NCBI RefSeq assembly: GCF_020532555.1
Contig: NZ_JAJBBR010000013.1
Coordinates: 1-64,000 of the forward strand
Direction of reading: 5' to 3'
DNA length: 64,000 nt
DNA from: Microvirga lenta
GTDB lineage: Bacteria > Pseudomonadota > Alphaproteobacteria > Rhizobiales > Beijerinckiaceae
This document shows, one piece after another, positions 50,217-64,000 of the stretch (positions within the stretch are counted from its first letter, which is position 1; each line of letters begins with the position of its first letter). The notes under the pieces were generated by a model. It saw nothing but the letters and a program-made list of their open reading frames with translations, was not told the DNA's origin and did no database searches. The translations under genes and the position numbers were made by a program.

Positions 50217-51120
50217 TGTCGCCGCTCACGCTCCGCCCCAGCCGGCAGGACACCTGTTCGATCCGAGTCTCGTTCGAGTTCTTCCCGCCCAAGACTCCGG
50301 AGATGGAGGCCACGCTCTGGTCCTCCATCGAGCGTCTGGCCCCCTCGATCCGCAATTCGTCTCCGTCACGTACGGCGCCGGCGGCTCGACCCGCGAGCGG
50401 ACCCACGCCACGGTGTCCCGCCTCGTGCGCGAAACGGCGCTGAAGCCCGCCGCGCACCTCACCTGCGTGGCGGCCACCAAGGAAGAGGTGAACGACGTCG
50501 TCCGCTCCTATTGGGAGGCAGGCGTCCGCCATGTCGTGGCCCTGCGCGGCGACCCGGTCGGCGGGCTCGGCACGACTTACGTGCCCCATCCGGGCGGTTA
50601 TCAGCAGGCCTGCGACCTCGTGTCGGCGATCAAATCCATCGGCGACTTCGAGGTGTCGGTCTCGGCCTATCCGGAGAAGCATCCCGAGGCTTCGTCCCTC
50701 GATGCCGACATCGACGCCCTGAAGGCCAAGGTCGATTGCGGCGCCGACCGCGCGATCACGCAGTTCTTCTTCGATAACGACCACTACTTCCGCTATCTCG
50801 ACCGCGTCCGGGCGCGGGGCATCGACATTCCCATCGTTCCCGGCATCGTTCCCGTCCAGAACTTCAAGCAGACCGCGAATTTCGCCGCCAAGGCGGGCGC
50901 CACCATTCCGGCATGGCTCGCTGCGCGGTTCGACGGTCTCGACAACGACGTGGACACGCGGAAGCTCATCGCCGCCGCCGTCGCCGCCGAGCAGGTGATC
51001 GATCTCGTGGACCGGGGCGTCAGCGAGTTCCACTTCTACACCATGAACCGCGCGGACCTGGTCTACGCGATCTGCCACCTGCTGGGATTGCGCGACCACG
51101 CCGTGAAAGTGGCAGCCTGA
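50216..51120 (+). pseudogene. metF: 5,10-methylenetetrahydrofolate reductase, apparent one-base frameshift
   Basis: MetF makes 5-methyl-THF for MetH. The ATG at 50216 starts a correct MetF N-terminus (VSFEFFPPKTPEMEATLW, IERLAP), but after the C-run at 50340-50344 the frame is lost; the family sequence resumes in the +2-shifted frame as LDPQFVSVTYGAGGSTRERTH and continues intact to the TGA at 51118-51120. Adding one C to the run restores a continuous protein of about 301 residues. Everything else (ALRGDP, ITQFFF, FHFYTMNRA) is conserved, so a sequencing error, or a very recent mutation, is likely. A TTG at 50209 could start the second frame but would lose the normal N-terminus. Confidence 0.85.
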
Positions 51121-51168
51121 TCATTCTGCGACGTGCCGGACCGTGCGGTCATGGCGAAAGAAAAGAAA

Positions 51169-54924
<3,756 letters not shown>

Positions 54925-54931
54925 CCTCCGG

Positions 54932-56160
<1,229 letters not shown>

Positions 56161-56164
<4 letters not shown>

Positions 56165-56886
56165 GCGGCGGTCTCCGCCGCCACGAGGTCGCGCGCATCG
56201 AGGGGTGTCTGACGCAAGTCCTCGATGACGCGACCGTCCTTGAAGCGGACGAGGCGGCGCGCATGGCGGCCCACATCGGCATCGTGGGTCACGAGAACGA
56301 TGGTGACGCCCTCGCGGTTCAGCTCCTGGAAGAGGCTCAGGATCTCGGCCGCCGTCCGGCTGTCGAGCGCGCCGGTCGGCTCGTCGGCCAGAAGCAGGCT
56401 CGGATTGTTCACGAGGGCGCGCGCGATGGCGACGCGCTGCTGCTGCCCGCCCGAGAGCTGCATGGGACGGTGATGGGCGCGTTCGGCCAAGCCGACGCGG
56501 CCGAGGGCCTGGAGGGCGCGCTCCTGGCGCGTCCTGCGGTCCGTGCCGGCATAGATCATCGGCAGGGCCACGTTGTTCAGGGCGTCCACCCGCGGAAGAA
56601 GATTGAACTGCTGGAAGACGAAGCCGATCTCGCTGTTGCGCAACCGCGCGAGACCGTTCGCGTCGAGGCTTTCGACGGCCGTGCCGGCCAGCCGGTAATG
56701 ACCGTGGGTCGGCCTGTCGAGGCAGCCGATCAGGTTCATGAAGGTGGACTTGCCGGAGCCGGACGGTCCCATGACCGCCACGAAGTCGCCTTCCTCGATG
56801 TCGAGGGAGACGCGGTCGAGCGCGACGACGCGTCCTGCGTCGAGTTCGTAGGTGCGTCCGAGATCCCGCGTTTCGATGAGGGCCAT
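56161..56886 (-). CDS. ABC transporter ATP-binding protein (MacB/LolD type)
   Basis: A 241-residue ATPase with Walker [10 protein letters not shown], signature [14 protein letters not shown], Walker [13 protein letters not shown] and the LVTHD switch. It is the middle gene of a membrane-fusion protein, ATPase, permease operon that probably exports a substrate or drives outward efflux through the periplasm. Confidence 0.9.
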
Positions 56887-56896
56887 GGCCGCTTCC

Positions 56897-58339
56897 TCAG
56901 AACATGCGGGGAGGGCGCGGGCGTGAGCGCTGGCCCGGTCCGGCGGAAGCGTCGGCAGCGCCGCCGCGCGGACCGCCGACGATCACGGCGTCGCCTTCCT
57001 GCAGCTCTCCGCTCAGCACCTCGGTCACACTCCCGTCCGTCACGCCGAGGCGCACGGGCACGGCCTGCGGCGCACCGTCCGGCCCGAGCCGGTAGATGCG
57101 CCCGCCCGTTCCCTCATCCGTGGACCGGCGAGGGCCGCGCTGCGGCCCGGCGGTTCCCGCCTCCGCGGCGCCCCTCCTGCCCGTGGAGGCGGGGGTGACG
57201 GCAGGGCGGAAGCGCAGGGCTGCGTTGGGAACGCGCAGAACATCCTCGCGCTCGTCGGTCACGATCTGAAGGTTGGCGGTCATGCCGGGCAGAAGCGCGA
57301 GGTCGCGGTTGTCCACGCCGATCACGGCCGTATAGGTCACCACGTTCTGCACCGTCTGCGAGCCGAGGCGGACCATGCGCACCGTGCCTTCGAAGGTGCG
57401 ATTGGGATAGGCGTTCACCGTGAAGCTGACCGCCTGGTCCGGCTTCAGGCGCCCCACATCCGCCTCGTCGATATTGGCATGGATGTCGATCTCCCGCAGA
57501 TCCTGCGCGATGGTGAAGAGGGTCGGCGCGGAAAGCGAGGCGGCCACGGTCTGGCCGAGTTCGATGTCGCGCTTCACCACGACGCCGTCCACGGGCGAGC
57601 GGATGTCCGTGCGGCCGAGATCGATCTCGATATCCTTCAGCTTGGCCTGACGCTGCAGGATGACGGCATCCGCGGATTTCAGTCCCGCTTCCGCAAGGGC
57701 GATATCGGCCCTGAGGCCCGTCGCCTCGGCCTTGTTGGAGGCGATCTGGGCTTCGGCGGATGCGAGAGCCGCCTTCTGGATCTCGACCTGGGTCTGCGCC
57801 TGCTCGAGGGCGCTCTGGGTTCCGACCGCGCGGGCGCTCAGGGTCTTCTGACGTTCGAGATTGCGCTCCGCCTCCGCAAGCTGCGCCCGGGCGCGGTCCC
57901 GCTGGGCCGCAAGGTCGAGGGCGATCGCTTCGGACCGCTGAAGGGCGGATCTGGCCTTGTCCACCTGCGCGCCCTTGGTTTCACGGTCGGCCCTGGCTTG
58001 TGCGAGATCGGCCTGGGCGGCATCGCGGCGGGATTCGATCTGTTCGGAGTTCAGGCGGGCAACGACCTGCCCCTCCTTCACGGCGGTGTTGTAGTCGGCG
58101 AGGATCTCCACGACCTGTCCCGAGAGCTGGGAGCCTACGAGGACCGTGGTGACGGGGTTCAGGGTGCCGGTGGCGCGTACGCTCGCGACGACGGGGCCGC
58201 GGTCGGCGGCGGCGAGGCGATAGGCGACATCGGACGCATTCCCGCCGGCAGGCTTCCACACGAAGAAGCCTGCGGCTCCGGCCACCGCCAGAACGCCAAT
58301 CACCCAGAACCAAACCCGCCGCACCGGAGCACCCCTCAA
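56897..58339 (-). CDS. Membrane-fusion (MacA/HlyD family) periplasmic adaptor
   Basis: A 480-residue adaptor with an N-terminal anchor helix (WFWVIGVLAVAGAAGFFVW), a lipoyl/barrel-sandwich domain, a long coiled-coil hairpin (about residues 95-220, rich in Ala/Gln/Glu heptads) and a beta-barrel. The C-terminal glycine-, arginine- and proline-rich tail (ending RSRPRPPRMF) is low in complexity. It should link the ATPase/permease pair to an outer-membrane channel, but no TolC-type gene is in the window. Confidence 0.88.
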   Translation of the reverse strand: MRGAPVRRVWFWVIGVLAVAGAAGFFVWKPAGGNASDVAYRLAAADRGPVVASVRATGTLNPVTTVLVGSQLSGQVVEILADYNTAVKEGQVVARLNSEQIESRRDAAQADLAQARADRETKGAQVDKARSALQRSEAIALDLAAQRDRARAQLAEAERNLERQKTLSARAVGTQSALEQAQTQVEIQKAALASAEAQIASNKAEATGLRADIALAEAGLKSADAVILQRQAKLKDIEIDLGRTDIRSPVDGVVVKRDIELGQTVAASLSAPTLFTIAQDLREIDIHANIDEADVGRLKPDQAVSFTVNAYPNRTFEGTVRMVRLGSQTVQNVVTYTAVIGVDNRDLALLPGMTANLQIVTDEREDVLRVPNAALRFRPAVTPASTGRRGAAEAGTAGPQRGPRRSTDEGTGGRIYRLGPDGAPQAVPVRLGVTDGSVTEVLSGELQEGDAVIVGGPRGGAADASAGPGQRSRPRPPRMF

Positions 58340-58402
58340 GACATGACGTCCATGAGCGCGGATTGTGGCTGAATTCTTACCCGAATTCGAGTTAACTCTT
58401 TG

Positions 58403-59176
58403 TCATGCTGTGGGGTTCGCCGGCCGCGTCGCGATCAGGTCCCGGAGCGTGGTGATGGTCGAGGCGTCGGCCACCCCATCCACCCGCTCGGGCCGGAAGT
58501 GGCGCTGGAAGGCCGTGACCACCTTCTCGGTGTCCTCGTCGAAGGTGCCGTTGATCCTCAGGCCGTAGCCGTACATGGCGAGCATTGCCTGAAGCGCCTC
58601 GATGGGCATGCCCTGGTCCCCGCGCGAGAAGAAGCGCCCGTCGCGGATGGGGGCGGGGGCGACCCGGTGGCCGACGCCCGCGCGATGGAGCCGCTCCCAC
58701 GGAAAGCCCTCGCCGGGATCGAGCTTGCGGCCCGGCGCCACGTCCGAATGGGCGAGGACCCGCACCGCCGGAATGCGCCAGCGGGTCACGATGTCCTTGG
58801 TCAGGGCGACGACGCTTTCCATCTGCGCATCGGGGAAGGGCGGCAGACCTCCCGGATGCCCGGGATTGGCGATCTCGATGCCGATGGAGCGGGAGTTGAT
58901 GTCGCTTTCCCCATTCCAGGAGGAGACGCCCGCGTGCCAGGCCCGCCGCGCCTCGGGCACCATCTGCAGGACCCGTCCGTCCTCGAAGACGAAATAGTGC
59001 GCGGAGACCTGCGAGACCGGATTGCACAACCATTGCAGGGCTTCGCCCGCATCCGGCATTCCGGTGTAGTGCAGGATGATCATCGAGGGATGCTGACCGT
59101 CCTTCCTCTCCCCATGGTTGGGCGAGGGGAAGACCTTCGCGGCAACGGGACTTTCGGGAGAAAGGGAGGGGCTCAT
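58403..59176 (-). CDS. AmpD-like N-acetylmuramoyl-L-alanine amidase with peptidoglycan-binding domain
   Basis: The 257-residue protein has an Amidase_2 domain (zinc ligands H36, H143 and D153 visible in ILHYTG and AHSDVAPGRKLDPG) and a C-terminal PG_binding_1 domain (residues 185-250). No signal peptide is seen, so cytoplasmic recycling of anhydro-muropeptides, as for AmpD, is likely. The ATG lies 4 bp after the DjlA-like gene on the same strand. Confidence 0.88.
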   Translation of the reverse strand: MSPSLSPESPVAAKVFPSPNHGERKDGQHPSMIILHYTGMPDAGEALQWLCNPVSQVSAHYFVFEDGRVLQMVPEARRAWHAGVSSWNGESDINSRSIGIEIANPGHPGGLPPFPDAQMESVVALTKDIVTRWRIPAVRVLAHSDVAPGRKLDPGEGFPWERLHRAGVGHRVAPAPIRDGRFFSRGDQGMPIEALQAMLAMYGYGLRINGTFDEDTEKVVTAFQRHFRPERVDGVADASTITTLRDLIATRPANPTA

Positions 59177-59180
59177 CCGG

Positions 59181-59906
59181 TCACCTCAGGTTCCGCTCGG
59201 CGGCGACGCGCTCCCACGCGGCGTTGATGGCGGCCAGACGTTCCGTCGCGATCTTCACGGCCTCCGGGGGAAGGCCGCGCGCGATTTCCCGGTCGGGATG
59301 GTTTTCCGCGACGAGCTTGCGGTAGTGGCGCTTCAACTCGTCGTCGCTCATGTCCCGGTCGGCCTTGAGGATGAGATAGGGATCGTCAGCGAGCCTGACG
59401 TGGCGCGCGGCGATGCGCTCGAAATCCGTCTGGCTGAACTCGAAGATCGTCGCCACGTCCCGCACATAGGCGAATTCCGCCTCGTGCACCGCTTCGTCGG
59501 CCTTGGCGACGTGGAACAGGCCGTCGAGCACGTCCTCCAGAAGCGCGGGCTCGTCCTTGAAGGCGTCGCCGATCTGGCGCGCATAGGCCTCGAACCCCTC
59601 GGTCGTTTCCATGGCGAGGCGAAACAGGCGCGTCACGCGCTCATGCTCCTCGGGCGGCACGTCCACGACCTGCTCGAAGGCCTTGACCTCCCGGTCGACC
59701 ACGATGCCGTCGGCCTTCGCCATCTTGGCCGCGAGGGCGACGAGACCCATCGTGAACATGACGTCGCGCGGCGGGCGCCCGAACAGCGAGCCTTCGCGAT
59801 CGACGAGCATATGGCCGGCCACGCCGCCCAGGAGGGCGCCGATCGGTCCCCCGAGCGCAAGCCCGATGCCGGCGCCGCTCAACTTGCCCCAAATCGACTG
59901 AATCAT
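59181..59906 (-). CDS. DjlA-like co-chaperone with TerB and C-terminal J domain
   Basis: The 241-residue protein starts with a glycine-rich hydrophobic segment (GLALGGPIGALLGGVAGH) likely to bind the inner membrane, has a TerB-like helical domain (residues 50-160) and a C-terminal J domain with the HPD tripeptide (VAENHPDREIA) that stimulates DnaK. This matches the DjlA family. It precedes the amidase in a two-gene unit. Confidence 0.88.
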   Translation of the reverse strand: MIQSIWGKLSGAGIGLALGGPIGALLGGVAGHMLVDREGSLFGRPPRDVMFTMGLVALAAKMAKADGIVVDREVKAFEQVVDVPPEEHERVTRLFRLAMETTEGFEAYARQIGDAFKDEPALLEDVLDGLFHVAKADEAVHEAEFAYVRDVATIFEFSQTDFERIAARHVRLADDPYLILKADRDMSDDELKRHYRKLVAENHPDREIARGLPPEAVKIATERLAAINAAWERVAAERNLR

Positions 59907-59935
59907 GATGAGTGAGTGGTACGCTCAAGAGCAGG

Positions 59936-59967
59936 CAAAAGAAAAGGGCCGAGAGAAATCCCGGCCC
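59936..59967 (-). terminator. Intrinsic terminator after the glycine-zipper lipoprotein gene
   Basis: Read on the minus strand, GGGCCG (59967-59962) pairs with CGGCCC (59951-59946), with three further pairs inside, followed by TTTTCTTTT. It lies 24 bp after the stop of the lipoprotein gene and before the DjlA-like gene, separating the two transcripts. Confidence 0.8.
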
Positions 59968-59990
59968 CTAAAATTCGCGTCAGGTGGCGA

Positions 59991-60269
59991 TTAGCGGCAA
60001 TAGACGTTGCCGTAGACGTCCTGATAGGTGCCGTAGGGGCATGCCGGGCCGCGCGGGGCCGTGCCGGCGCCGACGATAGCACCACCGGCCGCACCGATGG
60101 CCGCACCGGCCAGAGCGCCGCCCGCACGACCGGTCGCCGCGCCGCCGATCGCCGCGCCGGCAAGGCCGCCGATCGCTGCGCCGCCAACGGCACGCTCGCC
60201 GGGGGTGTTGCAGGCTGCCATCGAGAGGGTGAGCGCACCGGCGGCAATCGCTGTGATGATCTTCTTCAT
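59991..60269 (-). CDS. Small glycine-zipper lipoprotein
   Basis: The 92-residue product from the ATG at 60269 has a lipoprotein signal peptide with a lipobox ending MAAC at C21 or so and a run of glycine-zipper repeats (AIGGLAGAAIGGAAT...) that should insert in the outer membrane, as in OmpA/SlyB-type small proteins. An AGGGAA lies upstream. The C-terminus is YQDVYGNVYCR. The 290-bp gap to the divergent transglycosylase holds no gene that I can support, only promoter-length sequence. Confidence 0.75.
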   Translation of the reverse strand: MKKIITAIAAGALTLSMAACNTPGERAVGGAAIGGLAGAAIGGAATGRAGGALAGAAIGAAGGAIVGAGTAPRGPACPYGTYQDVYGNVYCR

Positions 60270-60559
60270 GGAAGCTTCCCTGTATTTGCGGGCTGTAGGC
60301 CGCCCAGCCCTACTTAGCTTGGCCTTACGATCTCGCCAACTCTCCAGGTTCAAATCGGTTCCCCTGCGGGAGCTTCGTCCCTAGAAAATTTTCCGAAATC
60401 CCGTCCATGTAAAACCGGCAGCGGCGCAGTTTGTTCGAAGAATAATACGGTCTAGCTTCAAAAGGCTCGAACATATTTGCGACTTGATCTGCCACATCTT
60501 CGCCCGATTTGGCCATCACCCACCGGGCTGCGCGACGATCAACAAAGCGGGGCTGTAGT

Positions 60560-61279
60560 ATGACTTGGCAGAATTTCTCGAAGACGACGGTCGTCGCTGC
60601 ATTGAGTGTCGCTGCACTTGCCTTTGCTACGCAAGCCAAGGCGGAAGGCGGGGACGGCCCCAGCATCATCCTCCCCGACCAGTTCGAGGCGATGCAGCAG
60701 GCCGCAGCCGCGGCGGCCGAATCGGCCCCCTCGGAGGAGACGGCTGCGGAGACGGAATCGGCTCCGGCGGAAAAGTCTTCGAAAAAGATTGCCGGCAAGG
60801 CGTCGCAGACGGTCCCCGGCGAGGAGGCGCTCGTCGAGCAGACCTCGGCCCTTGCGCCGGTTCAGGCCAGGTCGTCCAGGACCTCCTCCTCGGATGCCGT
60901 CCGCGCGGCCGCCCTGAAGCCGCTGATTGCCCGGTATGCGTCCGAGAACAATCTGCCGTTCGAGCTGGCCGATGCGGTGGTGCGCCTCGAGAGCCGCTAC
61001 AATGCGGGAGCGCGCAACGGACCCAATCTCGGCCTGACCCAGGTGAATTTCCGGACGGCGCAGTCCTTGGGATACAAGGGCAGTGCGGCGGGTCTCTTCG
61101 ATGCCGAGACCAATCTTCGCTATGGCCTGAAATACCTCGCCCAGGCCTATCAGCTCGCGGGCGGCGATACCTGCGGCACCATCCTGCGCTACCAGTTCGG
61201 GCACCGCACCCAAACGATGACGAAAGCCTCCCGCGTCTATTGCTCCAAGGTCAAGACCATCATCGCGGCCGCCGAGTAG
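60560..61279 (+). CDS. Lytic transglycosylase (SLT domain)
   Basis: The 239-residue secreted protein has a signal peptide (residues 1-28, ending ATQAKAE), an alanine/glutamate-rich linker (40-110) and an SLT goose-type lysozyme domain (115-235) with the catalytic Glu144 (RLESRYN) and GLTQVNFRTA. It should cleave peptidoglycan glycan strands in the periplasm. The ATG at 60560 is chosen for the signal peptide; a start at 60509 adds 17 residues. Confidence 0.85.
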   Translation: MTWQNFSKTTVVAALSVAALAFATQAKAEGGDGPSIILPDQFEAMQQAAAAAAESAPSEETAAETESAPAEKSSKKIAGKASQTVPGEEALVEQTSALAPVQARSSRTSSSDAVRAAALKPLIARYASENNLPFELADAVVRLESRYNAGARNGPNLGLTQVNFRTAQSLGYKGSAAGLFDAETNLRYGLKYLAQAYQLAGGDTCGTILRYQFGHRTQTMTKASRVYCSKVKTIIAAAE

Positions 61280-61368
61280 GCACGGTCTCCGGCTCCGAAA
61301 CGCGGTCGCTCGTCACGCCGCATGGGATTGAGCCTTGACGTAGGCGTGCATTGTGCACCACATCCGGG

Positions 61369-61745
<377 letters not shown>

Positions 61746-61881
61746 CTCTTCTTCTTCCCGAAAATCTCCCGAGAATTTTGCAACAGCGAGCGCAAACCGT
61801 TGCGACGCTTACGGTTCATTAACCCTAAACGATTCTGATGTGGATTGCCGGCCAACCGGTCTGCAGCCCATCCCCGTTCCG

Positions 61882-61920
61882 TTGACGACCATACTATCCC
61901 ATGTTATCCCAAATCATCCC
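61882..61920. promoter_or_regulatory. Candidate dcw promoter with MraZ-type repeats
   Basis: Three boxes with 10-bp spacing, TATCCC (61895-61900), TATCCC (61905-61910) and CATCCC (61915-61920), read GGGAT on the complementary strand, with TGGGAT for two of them. MraZ binds direct repeats of TGGGN with 5-bp spacers. TTGACG (61882-61887) with 17 bp to TATCCC is a possible promoter overlapping the boxes. The 325-bp interval from rnpB to mraZ otherwise holds no gene. Confidence 0.6.
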
Positions 61921-62069
61921 GTTGACGGTGTCTTCCGAAGGGGCCGCCAATCGCTCGAAAAGCGATGGAAACCACCTTCGGAAAGAGGCGTTACTGCCGG
62001 CTGCGGGCGGCGGCGGATCGATCCGATCCGCCGGGGGGCTGACAATCGGGAGTGCGCAAGCTGCGGCCC

Positions 62070-62567
62070 ATGAACCGCTTCGTGTCCAATTTCACCAACA
62101 AGTTGGATTCGAAGGGTCGGGTGTCGATCCCAGCATCCTTTCGGGCGGTTCTCGCCAGGGATGGGTTCGAGGGGCTGTACGTGCATCCGGCGCTGGATGC
62201 GCCGGCTTTGGACGCGGGCGGCAACGTGCTTCTGAACGAAATCGACGCGTTCTTGTCGACGATGTCTCCCTATTCGGACGAGCGGGATCAGTTGTCGACG
62301 GCGTTGTTCGGAACCAGCGAAATCCTGAAAGTCGATCCGGAGGGGCGTGTCATCCTGACGGACTCAGTGAAAGTACATGCCGGGATCCGCGATACGGTGA
62401 CGTTCGTCGGGCTCGGTCACAAGTTCCAGATTTGGGAGCCGGAGCAGTTTCGCGCGCATCTGGAGGGGGCACGCGCGAAGGTGCGGGATCTGAAGAAGGT
62501 CTTGGGCAACCGGGTTTTGGAGCCACGTATGGTGCAAGACGCCTCACCAGGAGTACGGGAGCGATGA
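62070..62567 (+). CDS. mraZ: Transcriptional regulator MraZ
   Basis: MraZ is a ring-forming AbrB-like DNA-binding protein that represses its own division/cell-wall operon. The 165-residue protein has two SpoVT/AbrB-like halves, each with the DxKGRxxxP-type signature (DSKGRVSIP and DPEGRVILT). The ATG at 62070 matches the family N-terminus; a GTG at 62052 would add six residues. The stop overlaps the rsmH start (ATGA). Confidence 0.93.
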   Translation: MNRFVSNFTNKLDSKGRVSIPASFRAVLARDGFEGLYVHPALDAPALDAGGNVLLNEIDAFLSTMSPYSDERDQLSTALFGTSEILKVDPEGRVILTDSVKVHAGIRDTVTFVGLGHKFQIWEPEQFRAHLEGARAKVRDLKKVLGNRVLEPRMVQDASPGVRER

Positions 62568-63613
62568 TGGGACGCGGCGACGGCCCAGAAGCCGGAGCCG
62601 CTGGCGGACCGACCCGTCACGTTCCCGTGCTCCTGGGAGAGGTCTGCACGGCGCTTGATGTCAAGCGCGGCGGCATTTTCATAGACGGCACGTTCGGCGC
62701 AGGCGGATACACGCGCGCCATCATCGATGCCCATCCCCGCAACACGGTCATCGCCATCGACCGCGATCCCGCCGCGATCGAGGGAGGCGCCGCTCTCGTC
62801 GCGAAGGCGAAGAAGCGTCTCACGCTCGTGGCGGGACGCTTCGGAGATCTGGACGACATCGCGAAGGCGCAGGGCGCCGAGAGCGTCGACGGCGTCGTGC
62901 TCGACATCGGCGTGTCGTCGATGCAGCTCGACCAGGCCGAGCGCGGCTTCTCGTTCCGCAACGACGGCCCTCTCGACATGCGCATGGAGCAGGCCGGCCC
63001 GAGCGCGGCGGATCTCGTCAACGAGTCGTCGGAAGCCGAACTGGCGGACATCTTCTATCACTACGGCGAAGAGCGGCGCGCCCGCGCCGTGGCGCGTGCG
63101 GTCATCGAGGCGCGGCGCCGGCAGCCCATCGAGACGACGCGGCAGCTCGCGGATCTCGTGGCCTCGCTCATCAGGCAGGAGCCGAACGGCATCCATCCGG
63201 CCACGCGCGTGTTCCAGGGGCTGCGCATCGCGGTCAACGACGAGCTGGGCGAACTGGTGCGCGCGCTGCATGCGGCCGAACGCATCCTGAAGCCCGGCGG
63301 ACGCCTCGTCGTCGTCACCTTCCATTCGCTGGAAGACCGAATCGTGAAGCAGTTCTTCGCGGCCCGCACCGGCCGGGCGCCGGGCGGCTCGCGGCATCTG
63401 CCCGCGAGCGCGTCGGCGGCACCGACATTCGAGGCCGTCACGAAGGGTCCTGTCGGACCGAGCGACGAAGAAGTGTCCCGCAATCCGAGGGCGCGCTCCG
63501 CGAAGCTCCGGGCGGGCGCACGCACGGACGCTCCGGCCCAGGAACCGCTGAGTGCCATCGAGATGCTGGCGGAATTGCCGCAAACGGCTGAAAAAAGGGG
63601 AGGGCGCCGGTGA
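62564..63613 (+). CDS. rsmH: 16S rRNA (cytosine(1402)-N4)-methyltransferase RsmH
   Basis: RsmH (MraW) methylates C1402 of 16S rRNA. The 349-residue protein shows [10 protein letters not shown] at the N-terminus, the SAM motif [30 protein letters not shown] and [13 protein letters not shown]. Between mraZ and ftsL it sits in its canonical dcw position. The ATG at 62564 overlaps the mraZ stop; a second ATG follows at 62567. Confidence 0.95.
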   Translation: MMGRGDGPEAGAAGGPTRHVPVLLGEVCTALDVKRGGIFIDGTFGAGGYTRAIIDAHPRNTVIAIDRDPAAIEGGAALVAKAKKRLTLVAGRFGDLDDIAKAQGAESVDGVVLDIGVSSMQLDQAERGFSFRNDGPLDMRMEQAGPSAADLVNESSEAELADIFYHYGEERRARAVARAVIEARRRQPIETTRQLADLVASLIRQEPNGIHPATRVFQGLRIAVNDELGELVRALHAAERILKPGGRLVVVTFHSLEDRIVKQFFAARTGRAPGGSRHLPASASAAPTFEAVTKGPVGPSDEEVSRNPRARSAKLRAGARTDAPAQEPLSAIEMLAELPQTAEKRGGRR

Positions 63614-64000
63614 TCCGATTGCTTCACATCATCGCCATCACGGCCCTGATCGCCTCGGCGGCTTACGCCTACTCGGTCAAGTACGAGACGCTCTACTACG
63701 TGGAGCAGGTGGCGAAGCTCAAATCCAAGGTGCAGCGCGAGCGCGACATCATCGCGGTCCTGCGGGCGGAGTGGCAGTATCTCGACCGTCCCGACCGTCT
63801 CCAGGAGGCGGCCGACCAGCACCTCGATCTCCAGCCCATGAAGATCCAGCAGCTGGCCCGCCTGTCCGAACTTCCCGCCCGTCCCGAACGCGAGGATGAG
63901 ATCGGCCGCAAGCTCGAGGCGCTCGGGCTCTTCGGGCCGACCACGACTCCGAAGGACAAGAACGGCGAATCCCGCACTCCGACGACACAAACTCCGAAAC
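63610..64000 (+). CDS. ftsL: Cell division protein FtsL (runs off the window end)
   Basis: The first 130 residues of a small bitopic division protein: GTG start overlapping the rsmH TGA, a short N-terminus, one transmembrane helix (about residues 3-22) and a periplasmic coiled-coil-like segment ([38 protein letters not shown]). FtsL is poorly conserved, so the call rests mainly on topology and the mraZ-rsmH-ftsL order. The 3' end lies outside the window. Confidence 0.8.
   Translation, partial: MIRLLHIIAITALIASAAYAYSVKYETLYYVEQVAKLKSKVQRERDIIAVLRAEWQYLDRPDRLQEAADQHLDLQPMKIQQLARLSELPARPEREDEIGRKLEALGLFGPTTTPKDKNGESRTPTTQTPK

Noticed and set aside
50209-51120. A complete metF starting from TTG at 50209
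   Set aside because: The first 45 or so residues would be unlike any MetF, while the true N-terminus is readable from 50216 in another frame; a frameshift explains both.
51121-51168. Possible cobalamin or SAM riboswitch before metH
   Set aside because: The gap is only 48 bp, far too short, and metF and the regulator gene overlap, leaving no room upstream either.
59991-60269. Tandem DNA repeat in the small lipoprotein gene
   Set aside because: The repetition reflects glycine-zipper coding for Gly-Ala pairs rather than an independent repeat element.

Overview
This 64-kb window is a chromosomal stretch from a GC-rich alphaproteobacterium, probably of the Rhizobiales (Hyphomicrobiales). A Methylobacteriaceae-like genome such as Microvirga is my best guess, inferred from gene content and style rather than from any marker phylogeny. 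Coding density is very high, genes are packed with ATGA/GTGA/TGATG overlaps, and I see no insertion sequence, prophage, CRISPR array or tRNA.

Layout. (1) 1-2553: end of a chemotaxis operon, cheW(partial)-cheY-cheB-cheR. (2) 2614-7128, minus strand: DEAD-box RNA helicase, a small acidic protein, RNase HI, an exonuclease-BRCT fusion overlapping RNase H by 4 bp, and diaminopimelate epimerase. (3) 7283-21812: a complete 4-hydroxybenzoate/protocatechuate catabolic island. An IclR regulator is divergent from a branched-chain-type ABC importer (five genes), followed by pcaD-C-H-G-I-J-F-B; then a small zinc-ribbon protein and an AraC-type pobR face a divergent pobA. (4) 21909-27765: a PP2C-like phosphatase, then a sugar ABC importer carrying nanE, suggesting N-acetylmannosamine/amino-sugar use. 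(5) 27902-32171: msrPQ, the molybdoenzyme that repairs periplasmic methionine sulfoxide, next to the molybdate importer modABC. (6) 32250-40785: an M29 aminopeptidase, a peptide ABC importer and a coupled M14 zinc carboxypeptidase. (7) 40889-49133: MscS channel, erythromycin-esterase-fold hydrolase, EttA, SDR, AMP nucleosidase, EamA permease. (8) 49162-54924: methionine synthesis, with an ArsR-methyltransferase fusion regulator under an unusual AT-rich double palindrome, then metF (apparently frameshifted) and metH. (9) 54932-60269, minus strand: a MacAB/LolCDE-like exporter, an AmpD-like amidase, a DjlA-like co-chaperone and a glycine-zipper lipoprotein. (10) 60560-64000: lytic transglycosylase, RNase P RNA, and the start of the division/cell-wall (dcw) cluster, mraZ-rsmH-ftsL(partial).

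Points most worth checking: the one-base frameshift in metF; the two overlapping 16-bp inverted repeats upstream of the ArsR-methyltransferase gene; a PcaU-like palindrome plus half-site in the pca control region; three 10-bp-phased GGGAT boxes before mraZ that resemble MraZ sites; and strong hairpins separating the binding-protein gene from the permease genes in all three multi-gene ABC import operons that have an intergenic gap there. No clearly novel defence or mobile system was found; the most original parts are regulatory.
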